A stretch of DNA of 64,000 bases from Saccharospirillum sp039982735 (GCF_039982735.1 NZ_JBDWXV010000023.1:229976-293975), one strand, 5' to 3'; positions 9,184-19,077 are shown, counted from the first letter of the stretch. Notes: generated by a model not told the origin, from the letters alone. Made by a program: numbers and translations.

Positions 9184-10392
9184 ATGTCATCGGAACCCCG
9201 GGGTAAAAACTGGAAGCGCATCGTCAATGCGGTGCTGTCGCCAGAGCCGGACATTGAAGCCGCCGTGTCGCCGCAGGTGCAGGGCGAGGCTCCGGTGCTC
9301 TGGCTGCTGGGCAAGGTGCAATCGGGCAAGACATCGATTGTGCATGCCATTACCCGCCACCCCGAAGCCGAGATTGGCGCAGGCTTCAAACCCTGTACCC
9401 GCCACGCCCGGCTGTTTGATTTCCCGCCGGAGTTGCCGCTGGTTCGCTTTATTGATACCCGTGGCCTTGGCGAAGTTGATTATGCGCCGGAAGACGATCT
9501 GACCGAACAGGAACACCAGGCCGATGCGCTGATCGTGGTGGCCCGCGCCATGGACCCGCAGCAGGATGACGTCTTTGCCCAGGTGCATCGCATTCGCAAA
9601 CGCCACCCCGGTTGGCCGGTCGTGCTGGTGCAGACCCGGCTGCACGATGGCTACCCGGACGACCGGGATCACCCGGACTACGCTGAACTGCAACGCGACA
9701 CCGGCCTGACCGATCTGCAACGCGCACTGATGACTCAGGCGGCCAGGCTGGAAACGCTTCCGGGCCCGGGGCCCGTGCATGCCGTGGCGGTGGATCTGAC
9801 CCGCCCTGAAGACGGCTTTACCAACCCGGATTATGGCCTGGAGGCCCTGCTGGCCGTGCTGGACCAGGTGCTGAATGCCACCCAGAGTGAACAACTGCGC
9901 AGTCTGCAACTGACCGATGCCGATGCCCGGCTGCAACAATTGCATCCACATCTGGTGGGCTATGCCACTGCCGCTGGCCTGACCGACCTGATCCCGCTGG
10001 CGGGTTTTGTAACGGTGCCGACCTTGCAGGGCAAAATGCTGCATTCCATTGGTCGCATTTACGGGCTCGACTGGGACCGTCGCAGTCTGGCCGAGTTCGG
10101 TACCTCACTGGGGTCGGGCACTCTGGTCGGCATTGGGGCCAGTTTTGCGGCGCGTCAGCTGGGCAAGCTGGTCCCGGTTTACGGCCAATCGGTCGGCGCT
10201 GTGGCCGCAGGTACGGCCAGTGCGGCGGTCACCTATGCGCTGGGTAGGGCGGCCTGTTATTACCTGAACCAGTCGGCGCAGGGCAAGGCGGATCCTAAAG
10301 GTGTTGCCAACGCCTACCGAGGCTCGCTGCAAGAGGCTTACCAAATGTTTCACGACCGCATGCGCAGGGAGCACCATGACCGCGACGATTAA
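9184..10392 (+). CDS. GTPase with DUF697-like C-terminal membrane region
   Basis: 402 residues from ATG 9184 (frame open from 9124). The G1 loop is GKVQSGKT at residues 43-50 and the G3 motif is DTRGLGE near residue 96; a PVVLVQTRLHDG segment sits where the G4 motif belongs but lacks the usual NKxD. The last 130 residues are glycine- and alanine-rich with LTDLIPLAGFVTVPTLQGKM and GASFAARQLGKLVPVYGQSVGA, resembling the DUF697 region of YcjF-like GTPases. Inferred membrane-associated GTPase. It overlaps the next GTPase gene by 17 bp, so the two are almost certainly made together. Confidence 0.8.
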   Translation: MSSEPRGKNWKRIVNAVLSPEPDIEAAVSPQVQGEAPVLWLLGKVQSGKTSIVHAITRHPEAEIGAGFKPCTRHARLFDFPPELPLVRFIDTRGLGEVDYAPEDDLTEQEHQADALIVVARAMDPQQDDVFAQVHRIRKRHPGWPVVLVQTRLHDGYPDDRDHPDYAELQRDTGLTDLQRALMTQAARLETLPGPGPVHAVAVDLTRPEDGFTNPDYGLEALLAVLDQVLNATQSEQLRSLQLTDADARLQQLHPHLVGYATAAGLTDLIPLAGFVTVPTLQGKMLHSIGRIYGLDWDRRSLAEFGTSLGSGTLVGIGASFAARQLGKLVPVYGQSVGAVAAGTASAAVTYALGRAACYYLNQSAQGKADPKGVANAYRGSLQEAYQMFHDRMRREHHDRDD

Positions 10393-11911
10393 ACGCCGCT
10401 GGCGCGGGCCGATCATCATCGTGATGGGTCTAGTGCTGGTGCTGATGGTCTTGCCGTTGTTGTTATTGATCCCCCTGGGCGGGCTCTGGCTGTGGCAGCA
10501 AGGTTGGCTGTTACTGTGGTTTTTGGGCACGGCAGTGCTCACCGGCGGCGGCTACTTGCTGGTGCATCTGCTGCAACGCCGCCTGATTGGCAGTATCGAA
10601 ACGCCGGCCGAGACCACCGCGCCGGTTTCGCCGCCAGAACCAGACTGGTCGGCTCAGGACCTGGCGGCCTGGACCGAGGTGCAGCAACTGGCCCGGGATA
10701 CCGACAAAATCATACTGGGTAGCCAGACGTTGCTAATGGAACGGGCACGTCTGGTCATTGAGCACGTCGCCCGCCACTATTATCCGGATCACAAAGACCC
10801 GGTCTGGAATTTCACGCTGCCCGAGGCATTATTGCTCAGTGAACGGGTCAGCCTGAGGCTCCGGCTGGTGCTGGGTGAGCATGTTCCGGGGTCCAGTCAC
10901 TTCCAGGTAGGGCAGGTGATGCGGCTCTGGCACCTGGGCAGCTCCAGCCAGCCCTATTACAAAGGCGCCAAAACCCTGTTCCGGCTGGTGCGGGCGGTGA
11001 ACCCGATGTCGGCGGTACTGGCGGAAGTCCGGGAGCGCCTGTTGAACGTCGCATTCGACCGAACCAGCGACTATTTGCAGCAAAAAGGCGCTCGCATCTG
11101 GGTCGAGGAAGTCGGTCGGGCCGCCATAGACCTGTATTCCGGGCGCTTGCAGGCCGATGCCGGCCAGATGGCCAAACTGGCGGAGCATGAGCAAGCGACG
11201 CGCCCGCCGCCGGGGCCGGTTCAGGTGCTGGTCGCAGGCCAGCTCAAGGTGGGCAAGTCGAGCCTGGTCAATGCCCTGCTGAATGACACTCAGAGCGCGG
11301 TCGATGTACTGCCGATGACGGCCCGTGCCGAGCGCTATCAGTTAAGTGATGAGGCGGGCGAGCCGCTGGCGGTTCTGATAGATACGCCAGGCGTGAGCCA
11401 CGAACTGAGCACGGAAGAATGGGGGGCGCAGCTGGAGTCGGTAGACTGTATTTTATGGGTGGTGTCGGCACACCGGGCTGACCGGGCACTGGATCGGAAG
11501 GCGCTGGACGCCATTCGTGCCTGGTTCCGTGACAACCCGACCCGGCGGCAGCCGCCGATACTCGGGGTGGTCAGCCACATAGATCGCTTGTCTCCCGCTC
11601 GGGAATGGTCGCCTCCCTATGACCTGTCCAACCCGGCATCGCCCAAGGCTGTTGCCATTAGCGAGTCGCTGCAGCACATCGCAGCAGACCTTGCTTTGCC
11701 AGAGGCGGATCTGGTGCCGGTGCGGCTCGACCAGGGCGCCGACGGCTATAACATCGATCTACTCTGGAGTGCCGTTTATGAACGCCTGGAGCAAGCTAAA
11801 CACGGCCGGGCCCAGCGGTTGAACCGGCTGGGGCGCAAGCGGGACTGGAAAAGCGTGATGCGCCAGGCGCGCGGTGCAGGTCGTCTGATACGTCAGGGGC
11901 TTAAGCGTTAA
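10376..11911 (+). CDS. Membrane-anchored GTPase
   Basis: 511 residues from ATG 10376, inside the end of the preceding gene. Two N-terminal membrane helices (IIIVMGLVLVLMVLPLLLLI and LLLWFLGTAVLTGGGYLLV) are followed by a helical linker of about 200 residues. The GTPase domain has G1 GQLKVGKS at residues 288-295, G3 DTPG at about residue 336 and a G4-like SHID. A C-terminal basic helix closes the protein. Partner of the upstream GTPase by overlap and shared domain type; both may act as a membrane-bound pair. Function unknown. Confidence 0.8.
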   Translation: MTATIKRRWRGPIIIVMGLVLVLMVLPLLLLIPLGGLWLWQQGWLLLWFLGTAVLTGGGYLLVHLLQRRLIGSIETPAETTAPVSPPEPDWSAQDLAAWTEVQQLARDTDKIILGSQTLLMERARLVIEHVARHYYPDHKDPVWNFTLPEALLLSERVSLRLRLVLGEHVPGSSHFQVGQVMRLWHLGSSSQPYYKGAKTLFRLVRAVNPMSAVLAEVRERLLNVAFDRTSDYLQQKGARIWVEEVGRAAIDLYSGRLQADAGQMAKLAEHEQATRPPPGPVQVLVAGQLKVGKSSLVNALLNDTQSAVDVLPMTARAERYQLSDEAGEPLAVLIDTPGVSHELSTEEWGAQLESVDCILWVVSAHRADRALDRKALDAIRAWFRDNPTRRQPPILGVVSHIDRLSPAREWSPPYDLSNPASPKAVAISESLQHIAADLALPEADLVPVRLDQGADGYNIDLLWSAVYERLEQAKHGRAQRLNRLGRKRDWKSVMRQARGAGRLIRQGLKR

Positions 11912-12035
11912 GCGTTCGCACCTGAACCAACGCACAGTTTGAACCTTTTTCACTTGCGCAGAAAGCCGACCTGTCTAATTCTGGGGCTCTGGTGGCACCC
12001 GGCCACCATCGCTGCTTACAGGGCTCGGTTCAAAC

Positions 12036-13901
12036 ATGTCTGCACAACGGTTTCACCTGGTCTGCCTGGGCTTTCAGGATTCAGTGTCCAACAAGACTCA
12101 GCTCAGCCTCACGCTCAAGGAACAACTTAAACTCAGCGACGCCCAACTGGCCGATCTGATGGCCAACCGGCGCACCGTGCTGGCGCGCAACCTGCCGGAA
12201 GAGAAAGCCCGTCAGTGGGCCAAAAAACTGACCCGGGCTGGCCTGATCATCGAAGCCGAGACGGCAACGGCGAACCAGAAAATCTCGGCCGATGAACTGC
12301 GCCAGCATTTGTTGGACGGCGGGCTCAGTCACTATTTTGCCGGGCGGTACCGCCACCCGGATGAAGAGCTGGAAACCCGGTTTAGTCTGCTTATTCTGGC
12401 TGCGATTCCTTTTGCGGTTTATCTGCTGTTACCGCTGATCGCACTGTTGCTGGTGTTGCCGCTGATCTCGGTATCTGTCTGGGCCAGCCAGGCCGGTGCA
12501 GCCCTGACGCAACTGATCATCGCTGGTATTCTGCTGGTGCCCGCTGCACTGTTTAGACCGCGTCGCCCAACCACTGAGGGGCTGGAGCTGGATCCGGATA
12601 CCGAGTTGCTGTTATTCGCGTTAACGCATGAAATTACCACCTACCTGAATACCGCTTCGGTCACCACCATTCGCATCAGTAATGCGCCCTTTGTTACCGT
12701 GCGCCAGAGTTCACTGCAATGGCTGCGGCGCCGGTGTGAGGTGGAGATCGGTCTGCCCTATCTTCAGGCGGTCACCCTACAGCAGCTGACCGGCGAAATG
12801 ACCCGGCAACTGGGTGCCCTGGCACCGCCTTTTACCTACTGGACCTGGGGGGCCTTCAACCAGTGGCAACACACGCTGGCGCGGCTTAAACCCGACTGGT
12901 CCGGCGCTCTGATGCTGCGCGTCGCGCCCATGGTCGAGCACCTTCAGACGCGCCAGGAGGCCATGATGCAAACCCTGATCGGGCACCGGGAAGCGCGCCA
13001 GGTAACGCGGTTGACCCGCAAGCTGAACAGTCTGATGCCCGTCTGGCAGGAGTTTCAGTCTTTTTGCACTACCCTGGGCGTAACCGCAGATCAGTGGCTG
13101 GAGTGGATCGGACCGGCAGAATCGACCCCCGATGCCGATGAAGAAACCAGCCAGGGCCAGTTTCGCATGGCCTCGCCCGCTACCTGGGTGCTGTCCAGCG
13201 CGGCAGGTTATCAGAAAGCCCTGAACCGCGAGGCCGGGGTTCGAATGCCAGCCAGTACCCTGTTGAAGCACTACCATACTTACCAGAAGCAACAGCAACG
13301 GGTTAACCAGACCGGCATTGACGTGAATGCGCTGGTGCCGCCCGCCAGTGCGATCAGTGGCAAAGCCGTGCGGCCTGCCCAGGTGATGCGTCACTACAAC
13401 GCTACCCGGGCAACGCAAAAAGCCGCCATGGCGCACGCCCTGGGTCTGCAAAAGCATCCGCCCAAGCAGGATCTGGCATCGCTGACCCAGCGCTGGCGCA
13501 GCAGTGCTCAGGGGGTGTGGCCCAGGGCGGCCTTGTCCCACCCGAACCTGGCGCTGGGCAAGACGCTGTTTTCCGCCTTGCAGTCGGCGCAGCAACTGCA
13601 TCTCTGGGCTGGGTTCGAACCCGCTACCCAGGAGGCAAAAACACTGCGCGATCGGCAGTTGGCCCGGTTGTACCTGAACTGGTACCAAACCATGCTCAAG
13701 TTACCGGCGCTACCCCTGGGTGCCCCCGTCGGCCGGCAAAGCCTGGCCCAACAGCTGGCGTTGCCCGAACAATGGGACGCTCCGGCGAGCCTGTCGCAGA
13801 CCGGTCGTTGGGTCAACACTCTGCAAATCTACTGGACGATGGTGGCGGGCAGTCTGCTAAACTCTGGCGCTGAGACAGAGAATGAGCAGGCTGCGGCCTG
13901 A
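12036..13901 (+). CDS. Membrane protein of GTPase cluster, M48-like without HExxH
   Basis: 621 residues. The first 75 residues (FHLVCLGF, NRRTVLARNLPEEKARQWAKKLTRAGL) resemble small domains in which residues pair up to be modified or bound, like a compact ferredoxin-like fold. Hydrophobic segments follow at about residues 115-150 and 155-172. The following domain has QLTGEMTRQLG where peptidase M48 relatives carry HExxH, so a catalytic zinc site is not visible. The remaining 350 residues are helical. It follows the two GTPases after 124 bp on the same strand and probably belongs to their unit. Function unknown; the M48 comparison is tentative. Confidence 0.6.
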   Translation: MSAQRFHLVCLGFQDSVSNKTQLSLTLKEQLKLSDAQLADLMANRRTVLARNLPEEKARQWAKKLTRAGLIIEAETATANQKISADELRQHLLDGGLSHYFAGRYRHPDEELETRFSLLILAAIPFAVYLLLPLIALLLVLPLISVSVWASQAGAALTQLIIAGILLVPAALFRPRRPTTEGLELDPDTELLLFALTHEITTYLNTASVTTIRISNAPFVTVRQSSLQWLRRRCEVEIGLPYLQAVTLQQLTGEMTRQLGALAPPFTYWTWGAFNQWQHTLARLKPDWSGALMLRVAPMVEHLQTRQEAMMQTLIGHREARQVTRLTRKLNSLMPVWQEFQSFCTTLGVTADQWLEWIGPAESTPDADEETSQGQFRMASPATWVLSSAAGYQKALNREAGVRMPASTLLKHYHTYQKQQQRVNQTGIDVNALVPPASAISGKAVRPAQVMRHYNATRATQKAAMAHALGLQKHPPKQDLASLTQRWRSSAQGVWPRAALSHPNLALGKTLFSALQSAQQLHLWAGFEPATQEAKTLRDRQLARLYLNWYQTMLKLPALPLGAPVGRQSLAQQLALPEQWDAPASLSQTGRWVNTLQIYWTMVAGSLLNSGAETENEQAAA

Positions 13902-13908
13902 AACGCCG

Positions 13909-14502
13909 ATGAAACCCTGGCAATCCGTGCTCGATTTCTGGTTTGGTGACCAGGAGCCGCCCGAGCCGCACTATCAAAAACGCTGGTTCAGCGGTGGCAA
14001 GGAAACCGACCGGCTGATCGCCGAACGGTTCGCTACCGACCATCAGCGCGCCATCGATGGCGAATTGAGTGCCTGGCTCGAGCACCCGGAAGGGCGACTG
14101 GCGCTGATCATTCTGGTCGACCAGTTCAGTCGCAATCTGTATCGCGGTCGTGCCGAGGCCTTTGCCTGGGACCCGCTTGCCCTGCAGTGGAGCCAGCAAG
14201 CGCTCGATAACGGACATCTGATGTTGCTCGGCATGAGTGGCCGTATGTTCTGCCTGATGCCACTGATGCACGCCGAGTCACTGGAGTGCCATCAGGTACT
14301 GGGCCAACAGATCGACCAGTTGTTTAACGATTACCCCAGCGCCCGGGAAGCACTGAAAAGCTTTCATGATGCCGCCGGAGAGCACCGGGTCATCATCGAG
14401 CAATTCGGCCGTTACCCGCACCGCAATACCGTTCTGAATCGGCCGTCGACCCCGGCTGAGCAAGATTACCTCTCACAGAATAACGCTCGATTTGGTCAAT
14501 AA
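13909..14502 (+). CDS. DUF924 family protein
   Basis: 197 residues from ATG 13909; an ATG at 13882 is also possible and would overlap the preceding gene by 20 bp. Family blocks are VLDFWFGD at the start, KRWFSGG, the DQFSRNLYRG motif, FCLMPLMHAES, and FGRYPHRN near the C-terminus. DUF924 proteins are soluble, all-helical and TPR-like with no assigned activity. The overlap or near-overlap with the GTPase-cluster membrane protein may mean co-transcription. Confidence 0.88.
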   Translation: MKPWQSVLDFWFGDQEPPEPHYQKRWFSGGKETDRLIAERFATDHQRAIDGELSAWLEHPEGRLALIILVDQFSRNLYRGRAEAFAWDPLALQWSQQALDNGHLMLLGMSGRMFCLMPLMHAESLECHQVLGQQIDQLFNDYPSAREALKSFHDAAGEHRVIIEQFGRYPHRNTVLNRPSTPAEQDYLSQNNARFGQ

Positions 14503-14556
14503 ATGATCAGCTCTCGTCTATACTGTGGTCAAAACCCTCACGTTGTTGGAGACACC

Positions 14557-15309
14557 ATGTTTAACGCACCCACCCCATTCGCACGGTTACGTTTACTGTT
14601 ATTGGTGCCCTTGCTGGCACTGACGGCGGTCTTTGCCCAGGCGGAAGACCTGACAGAAGACGACGTTAACCAGATGGTGCGCAACTACATTCTGGAAAAC
14701 CCGGAAATCATCATGGAAGCCATTGGCATTCTGCAAGAGCGCGAGCAGGCAGCCCAGCAGGCCAGCCAGAATGAACTGTTAGCCTCTGTGGGTGATCAAC
14801 TGACGAATGCCGACAAGGATCCGGTAGGTGGCAACCCGGACGGTGACATCACCCTGGTTGAATTTTTCGATTACAACTGCGGCTACTGCAAACGCGCCTC
14901 GGAAACCGTTAAGGCATTGACGGAAGCCAACCCGAATCTGCGTGTTGTGTATAAAGAATGGCCGATTTTGTCTGAGACCTCGGTGACCGCTGCCCGTGTG
15001 AGTCTGGCGATCAGTGAACTGTACCCGGATGAGTACCAGGCCTATCACGATGCTCTTCTGGCTCGTCCGGGCAGTCTGGGTCAGGACAGCGAGGTCTGGC
15101 AGGTGGTCGACTCTCTGGGGCTCGATCGAACTGAGCTGGAAGAGGAAAGCAAGGCCGACTGGGTTCAGCAAACCCTGGCCAGCAACCGGGCACTGGCCCA
15201 GCAATTGAACATTACCGGCACACCCACCTTTGTGGTGGGTACCGAGATTCTGCGCGGCGCTTTTCCACAGGCCGATATTCAGGCTGCCATTGATGCCAGC
15301 TTGCAATAA
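14557..15309 (+). CDS. Periplasmic DsbA-family thiol oxidoreductase
   Basis: 250 residues from ATG 14557, preceded by TTGGAG. A signal peptide (LRLLLLVPLLALTAVFAQA) is followed by a helical N-terminal region and a thioredoxin fold with an inserted helical domain. The redox centre is CGYC (Cys108, Cys111) and the cis-proline loop is GTPTFVVG. This matches the Com1/BdbD/ScsC-like group of DsbA proteins, which form or isomerise disulfides in secreted proteins. Length and the helical N-terminal extension, which in ScsC drives oligomerisation, fit that group. It stands alone. Confidence 0.87.
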   Translation: MFNAPTPFARLRLLLLVPLLALTAVFAQAEDLTEDDVNQMVRNYILENPEIIMEAIGILQEREQAAQQASQNELLASVGDQLTNADKDPVGGNPDGDITLVEFFDYNCGYCKRASETVKALTEANPNLRVVYKEWPILSETSVTAARVSLAISELYPDEYQAYHDALLARPGSLGQDSEVWQVVDSLGLDRTELEEESKADWVQQTLASNRALAQQLNITGTPTFVVGTEILRGAFPQADIQAAIDASLQ

Positions 15310-15319
15310 GTAATCCCCG

Positions 15320-15334
15320 GGCCCGCAACGGGCC
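15320..15334 (+). terminator. Possible GC hairpin after dsbA-like gene
   Basis: GGCCCG and CGGGCC form a perfect 6-bp stem with a CAA loop eleven bases after the stop codon. No T-run follows, so this would be an mRNA-end stabiliser or a weak terminator at best. Confidence 0.3.
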
Positions 15335-15397
15335 TGGTGCTTCGGGGGGGTGAGTCTTAAAACAGGCTCAACCGCCCTGTGTCGTTTATACCCTTGA

Positions 15398-18037
15398 TCA
15401 GTCGGCAGGTTGTGCCCAACGATGCCGTAATTGCTCCGCAGTTTCCGGGCGTCCGAATAAATAGCCCTGATACGCCAGACACCCTTCCTGCTTCAGCCAT
15501 TCACGTTGTTCCTCTGTTTCAACCCCTTCGGCGATGACGTTCAGGTCGAGGCTGTGTCCGAGCCCGATGATGGTGCGGGCTATGGCAGCGGCGACAGGGT
15601 CGATAAGTACGTCGGCGACAAAAGTTTGGTCAATTTTCAGTTGGGCCAGTGGCAATCGCTTCAGGTATGCCAGCGACGAGTAACCGGTTCCAAAATCATC
15701 GAGTGCTACATCCACCCCCATGGCCTTGAGTGCGCTGATGTTGCGAATGGCATCGTCCAGGTCGTCGATCAGCATGGTTTCTGTCAATTCCAGTTTTAAT
15801 CGCTCTGCCCGGGCACCGGTCTGGGCCAGCACTTCAGCTACGATGGCGGTAAAATCTGCCGACCTGAACTGCACCGCACTGACATTGACCGACATTGACA
15901 GGCCAGAGGTTTCGGTTTGCCCGGCCCAATGCACCAGCTGCTGGCAAGCCGTCAGCAATACCCAGCGGCCGAGTGGCAGGATCAGCCCATTGCGTTCGGC
16001 CAGTGGAATAAACTCCATGGGCGACACCAGACCGCGCTGCGGGTGTTGCCAGCGCAGTAACGCCTCGGCACCAATGACCTGTTGCCGGTCATCAAATTGA
16101 AGCTGGTACACCAGAAAGAAATCCTGATCGGCGAGGCTGGTGCGCATATCGGCATCGAGCGCCAGGCGCGTTTGCAGTGCGATATGCATCTGCTCGGTAA
16201 AGAGACACCATCCGTCGCGTCCATTGAGTTTCGCCTGGTGCATGGCAACTTCAGCGTGTTTAAGCGTTTGCCCAAGGTCACCGGCCTCAGCGGGTTCAAG
16301 CAGGGCCAGGCCAATGCTGGCGGTGCAGTGATTGCTGAAATCGCGCCACTCATAGCCGTTGCGCATGTGTTGCGTTACCTGTTCACAAAAAGCGCTGGCC
16401 GGGTCGTCCGGTGTGCCTTCTGTGAACATCACTATCACAAATTCATCGGCACCGAGGTGGATCAAATGGCCCTTGTCCGACAATGCGTTGGTAAGTCGGC
16501 GGACGACTTCGATGAGTAACTGATCGCCATAGTCGTGCCCGTGTGTGTCGTTAATGTCTTTGAAGTCATCGAGGTCGAGCACCATCAGGGCAAGACCCTG
16601 GTGCGGGGGCCGGTTGAGCATGGCAGGGGCCAGGTAGTCGAACAGATAGGCGCGATTGGGCAGGCCGGTCAGTGGTTCGTAATACGCCAGATACTGGATT
16701 CTGGCCTCCCTGTCCTTCTCTTCGGTAATGTCCGTCGAGATACCGCACAGGGCATAGATTGACCCCTGGTGATCGTGTAACGGAATCTTGATGGATAAGA
16801 AGGTGCGCTCCTCGTCCCTACCTTTGAGCGTCTCTTCAGCACGCACTGGGTGTCCCTGGGCAAAAACCTGTCGGTCATTACTCAGATAAGGGGTTGCCAT
16901 GGTTTCACCAAACAGATCCGAGTCGGTCCGATCAAGTATTTCTTCTTTTCGTTTACCCAGAAAATCGAGCAGTTGCTGGTTGGCATACTGATATTTGAAA
17001 TCGCGATTTTTGATATAAATGAAGGCGCCGACACTGTCGAGAATGGTCGTCAGTTTGCGTTCACTGTCTGACAAAGCCCGGGTGCGTGCAGCTACAAGGT
17101 GGCGTAGCCAGGTAATCAGCAGAACGGTTATGGCCAGCAAGGCCAGGGCTGTTGTCAGCGATAGAATCAGCCAGCGTGGAATCAGGGGTTTTGGGGGCAG
17201 GTTTTGCCATTCATTGAGAATATCGAAGTAGACCGAAGCACTGTTTGCGCGCCAGTTAGTGAGTTGCTGGTCGATTGCCGCCAACAGATCGGATTTCTGG
17301 CCCTTGCCAGTGGCGAAATACAACTGCGAGGGTTGAAACGCGATGGGAGTGGCCACCAAGTTGTATTGGGCAGCGTGCAAGGCACCGTACAGGTAGTTTG
17401 AAACCGCGGCGTCGGCTTCACCATCGCGGACTCTGCGAAATGCCTCGGGGTAGTCTGGTGCTTCAATCAACTCAGTCTGAAGCCCAAAATTGATGAGCAT
17501 CGACTGGAAATACGGAAGTTGAACAGAATCTTGCAGCAGGGCGACTCGTGCGTCGTTCAACTGAAAGATGGAGACGATGGGTTGGTCTGGCCGACTGTAG
17601 AGTTGCGACCAGCTGTTCAGTGCTGGCTGCTGATGAAAGTCAAAGCGGCGCTGGCGGTCGTCGGTGAGGGCAACATCGGGCATCAGGTCAAGCTGGCCGG
17701 TTTCCAGCCAGTTCAGACACTGGCTCCAGTCGCAGGGCCGATAGTCGAGAGTCCAGTTTTGCGTAACCGCAATTTCATTGAGCAAGTCGATAAAAATGCC
17801 TGCGGGCTCACCAGCGGTATTGGTGAACACCTTGGGTTCGTTCTCGTAGAGCCCAACCCGCACCACCTGGCCCTGCCCGGACGCGTCGATCTCGGCCATG
17901 CTGTGCAGGGAGAAGAAAATGAAGGGGAAAACCCTGAGCGTTCGCCAGATATCCCCCGGTCGCCGGCTCGGCCTAATCTGCGTCAACCAGGCTAACAGTC
18001 CTGTGAAAACGTTCAATATCAACCGCGCAACTCCCAT
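15398..18037 (-). CDS. Periplasmic-sensor PAS-GGDEF-EAL protein
   Basis: 879 residues. An N-terminal membrane segment leads to a periplasmic solute-binding (SBP_bac_3) domain at about residues 58-275, then a membrane helix near 289-315, a PAS domain near 330-440, GGDEF near 455-610 and EAL near 620-875. The diguanylate cyclase signature reads GADEF (529-533) instead of GGDEF, while the phosphodiesterase keeps EALLRW and DDFGTGYSSL. Reading: a receptor for a small solute, perhaps an amino acid, that mainly degrades cyclic di-GMP, with the GGDEF part regulatory or weak. Transcribed alone, opposite to the dsbA-like gene. Confidence 0.88.
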   Translation of the reverse strand: MGVARLILNVFTGLLAWLTQIRPSRRPGDIWRTLRVFPFIFFSLHSMAEIDASGQGQVVRVGLYENEPKVFTNTAGEPAGIFIDLLNEIAVTQNWTLDYRPCDWSQCLNWLETGQLDLMPDVALTDDRQRRFDFHQQPALNSWSQLYSRPDQPIVSIFQLNDARVALLQDSVQLPYFQSMLINFGLQTELIEAPDYPEAFRRVRDGEADAAVSNYLYGALHAAQYNLVATPIAFQPSQLYFATGKGQKSDLLAAIDQQLTNWRANSASVYFDILNEWQNLPPKPLIPRWLILSLTTALALLAITVLLITWLRHLVAARTRALSDSERKLTTILDSVGAFIYIKNRDFKYQYANQQLLDFLGKRKEEILDRTDSDLFGETMATPYLSNDRQVFAQGHPVRAEETLKGRDEERTFLSIKIPLHDHQGSIYALCGISTDITEEKDREARIQYLAYYEPLTGLPNRAYLFDYLAPAMLNRPPHQGLALMVLDLDDFKDINDTHGHDYGDQLLIEVVRRLTNALSDKGHLIHLGADEFVIVMFTEGTPDDPASAFCEQVTQHMRNGYEWRDFSNHCTASIGLALLEPAEAGDLGQTLKHAEVAMHQAKLNGRDGWCLFTEQMHIALQTRLALDADMRTSLADQDFFLVYQLQFDDRQQVIGAEALLRWQHPQRGLVSPMEFIPLAERNGLILPLGRWVLLTACQQLVHWAGQTETSGLSMSVNVSAVQFRSADFTAIVAEVLAQTGARAERLKLELTETMLIDDLDDAIRNISALKAMGVDVALDDFGTGYSSLAYLKRLPLAQLKIDQTFVADVLIDPVAAAIARTIIGLGHSLDLNVIAEGVETEEQREWLKQEGCLAYQGYLFGRPETAEQLRHRWAQPAD

Positions 18038-18187
18038 TGTGGTTTAACCGGACCAGGGTAGCTGCCGGTTCATTAATGGGTCAGTTTAGACGTTTTTTTT
18101 AACACCGTATGTGTGAGCGGACAGGCCCGTCTGACGGTATCTGACGTTACCGGGCGAAGGCCGATAGGTATGAGGCCAGGGTATGGC

Positions 18188-18943
18188 TTAATGCCGGTGT
18201 TTGCTATTCACCCGTTCGTGTTGCGCCTGAATGCGGGTTAAGCCATCACTGATGACCGTGTGAGCGAGTTTTGTGCCTTCGCTGGCTTTTAGGCTGCCGA
18301 GGTTAATGGGCGGGTGAATGATGACGTCGATGGTGCCAGGCAGTTTCACGAAGCGCTTGTTCAGCCAATAATCGCCGGAATTGTGAGTTACCGGAATCAG
18401 TGGCACGCCCGCTTCCTTGGCCAGGCGCGCGCCCCCTTGCTGAAAATTGCGAACCTTGTGGGGTTCTGCCCGGGTGCCTTCCGGGAAAATCAGCACGAAA
18501 ATACCGTCGTTCAGGCGCGGTATGCCCTGTTCGAGAATCTGGTTCATGGCGCCTACCCGGTCGGCCCGGTCGATCGCGATGGGGCGCAACATCGAAAACG
18601 CCCACCCGAAGAAGGGGATTTTCAGCAGGCTGCGTTTGATCACCTGCGTCTGGGGCCGAAACAGCCGCTGCAGGAAAAAGGTTTCCCAGGCTGACTGATG
18701 ATTGGACACTACTACCCCCGCGGTACCGTCGAGGTTTTCGAGCCCGGTAATGCGGTACTTGATGCCCAGAATCCAGCGGCTGGCGAACACCGTCAGCTTG
18801 GCCCAGGTACCCACCACGAAGTGATAGCGCAACCGGTAGGGCAGCAAATAGGCAAAGAGGGCGCAAAACGACGCCCACAGAATGGTAAACGGCCCGTAGA
18901 AAAAGGCATAAAAAACAAAGGTTCGCAGGTAGGCCAACCACAT
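18188..18943 (-). CDS. plsC: 1-acyl-sn-glycerol-3-phosphate acyltransferase
   Basis: 251 residues. Acyltransferase motifs are NHQSAWETFFLQ (the catalytic His with Glu in place of the more usual Asp, as in many gammaproteobacterial members) and FPEGTR about 70 residues later. A hydrophobic N-terminus (FVFYAFFYGPFTILWASFCALFAYLL) places it at the inner membrane. It acylates lysophosphatidate to phosphatidate in phospholipid synthesis. It lies just downstream of glyS, where pseudomonads have gmhB then plsC; gmhB is absent here. Confidence 0.9.
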   Translation of the reverse strand: MWLAYLRTFVFYAFFYGPFTILWASFCALFAYLLPYRLRYHFVVGTWAKLTVFASRWILGIKYRITGLENLDGTAGVVVSNHQSAWETFFLQRLFRPQTQVIKRSLLKIPFFGWAFSMLRPIAIDRADRVGAMNQILEQGIPRLNDGIFVLIFPEGTRAEPHKVRNFQQGGARLAKEAGVPLIPVTHNSGDYWLNKRFVKLPGTIDVIIHPPINLGSLKASEGTKLAHTVISDGLTRIQAQHERVNSKHRH

Positions 18944-19077
18944 AGCGTCAGCTCTCGCCAGATTAAAAGTGGCGCCCAGTGTACCGACAAACAGTGTCCG
19001 GGCGATGTCGTTTAAGTGAATTTAGCCTTTCCCCGGGGGAAGAGACGCGGGCCGGAGCTGGCCCGCATTCACTCGCC

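Noticed and set aside
12777..13688. Minus-strand open frame within the GTPase-cluster membrane protein gene
   Set aside because: Shadow of the plus-strand gene; no domain or start signal.
15320..15334. Strong terminator after the DsbA-like gene
   Set aside because: The stem is only 6 bp and has no T-run; kept only as a low-confidence hairpin.
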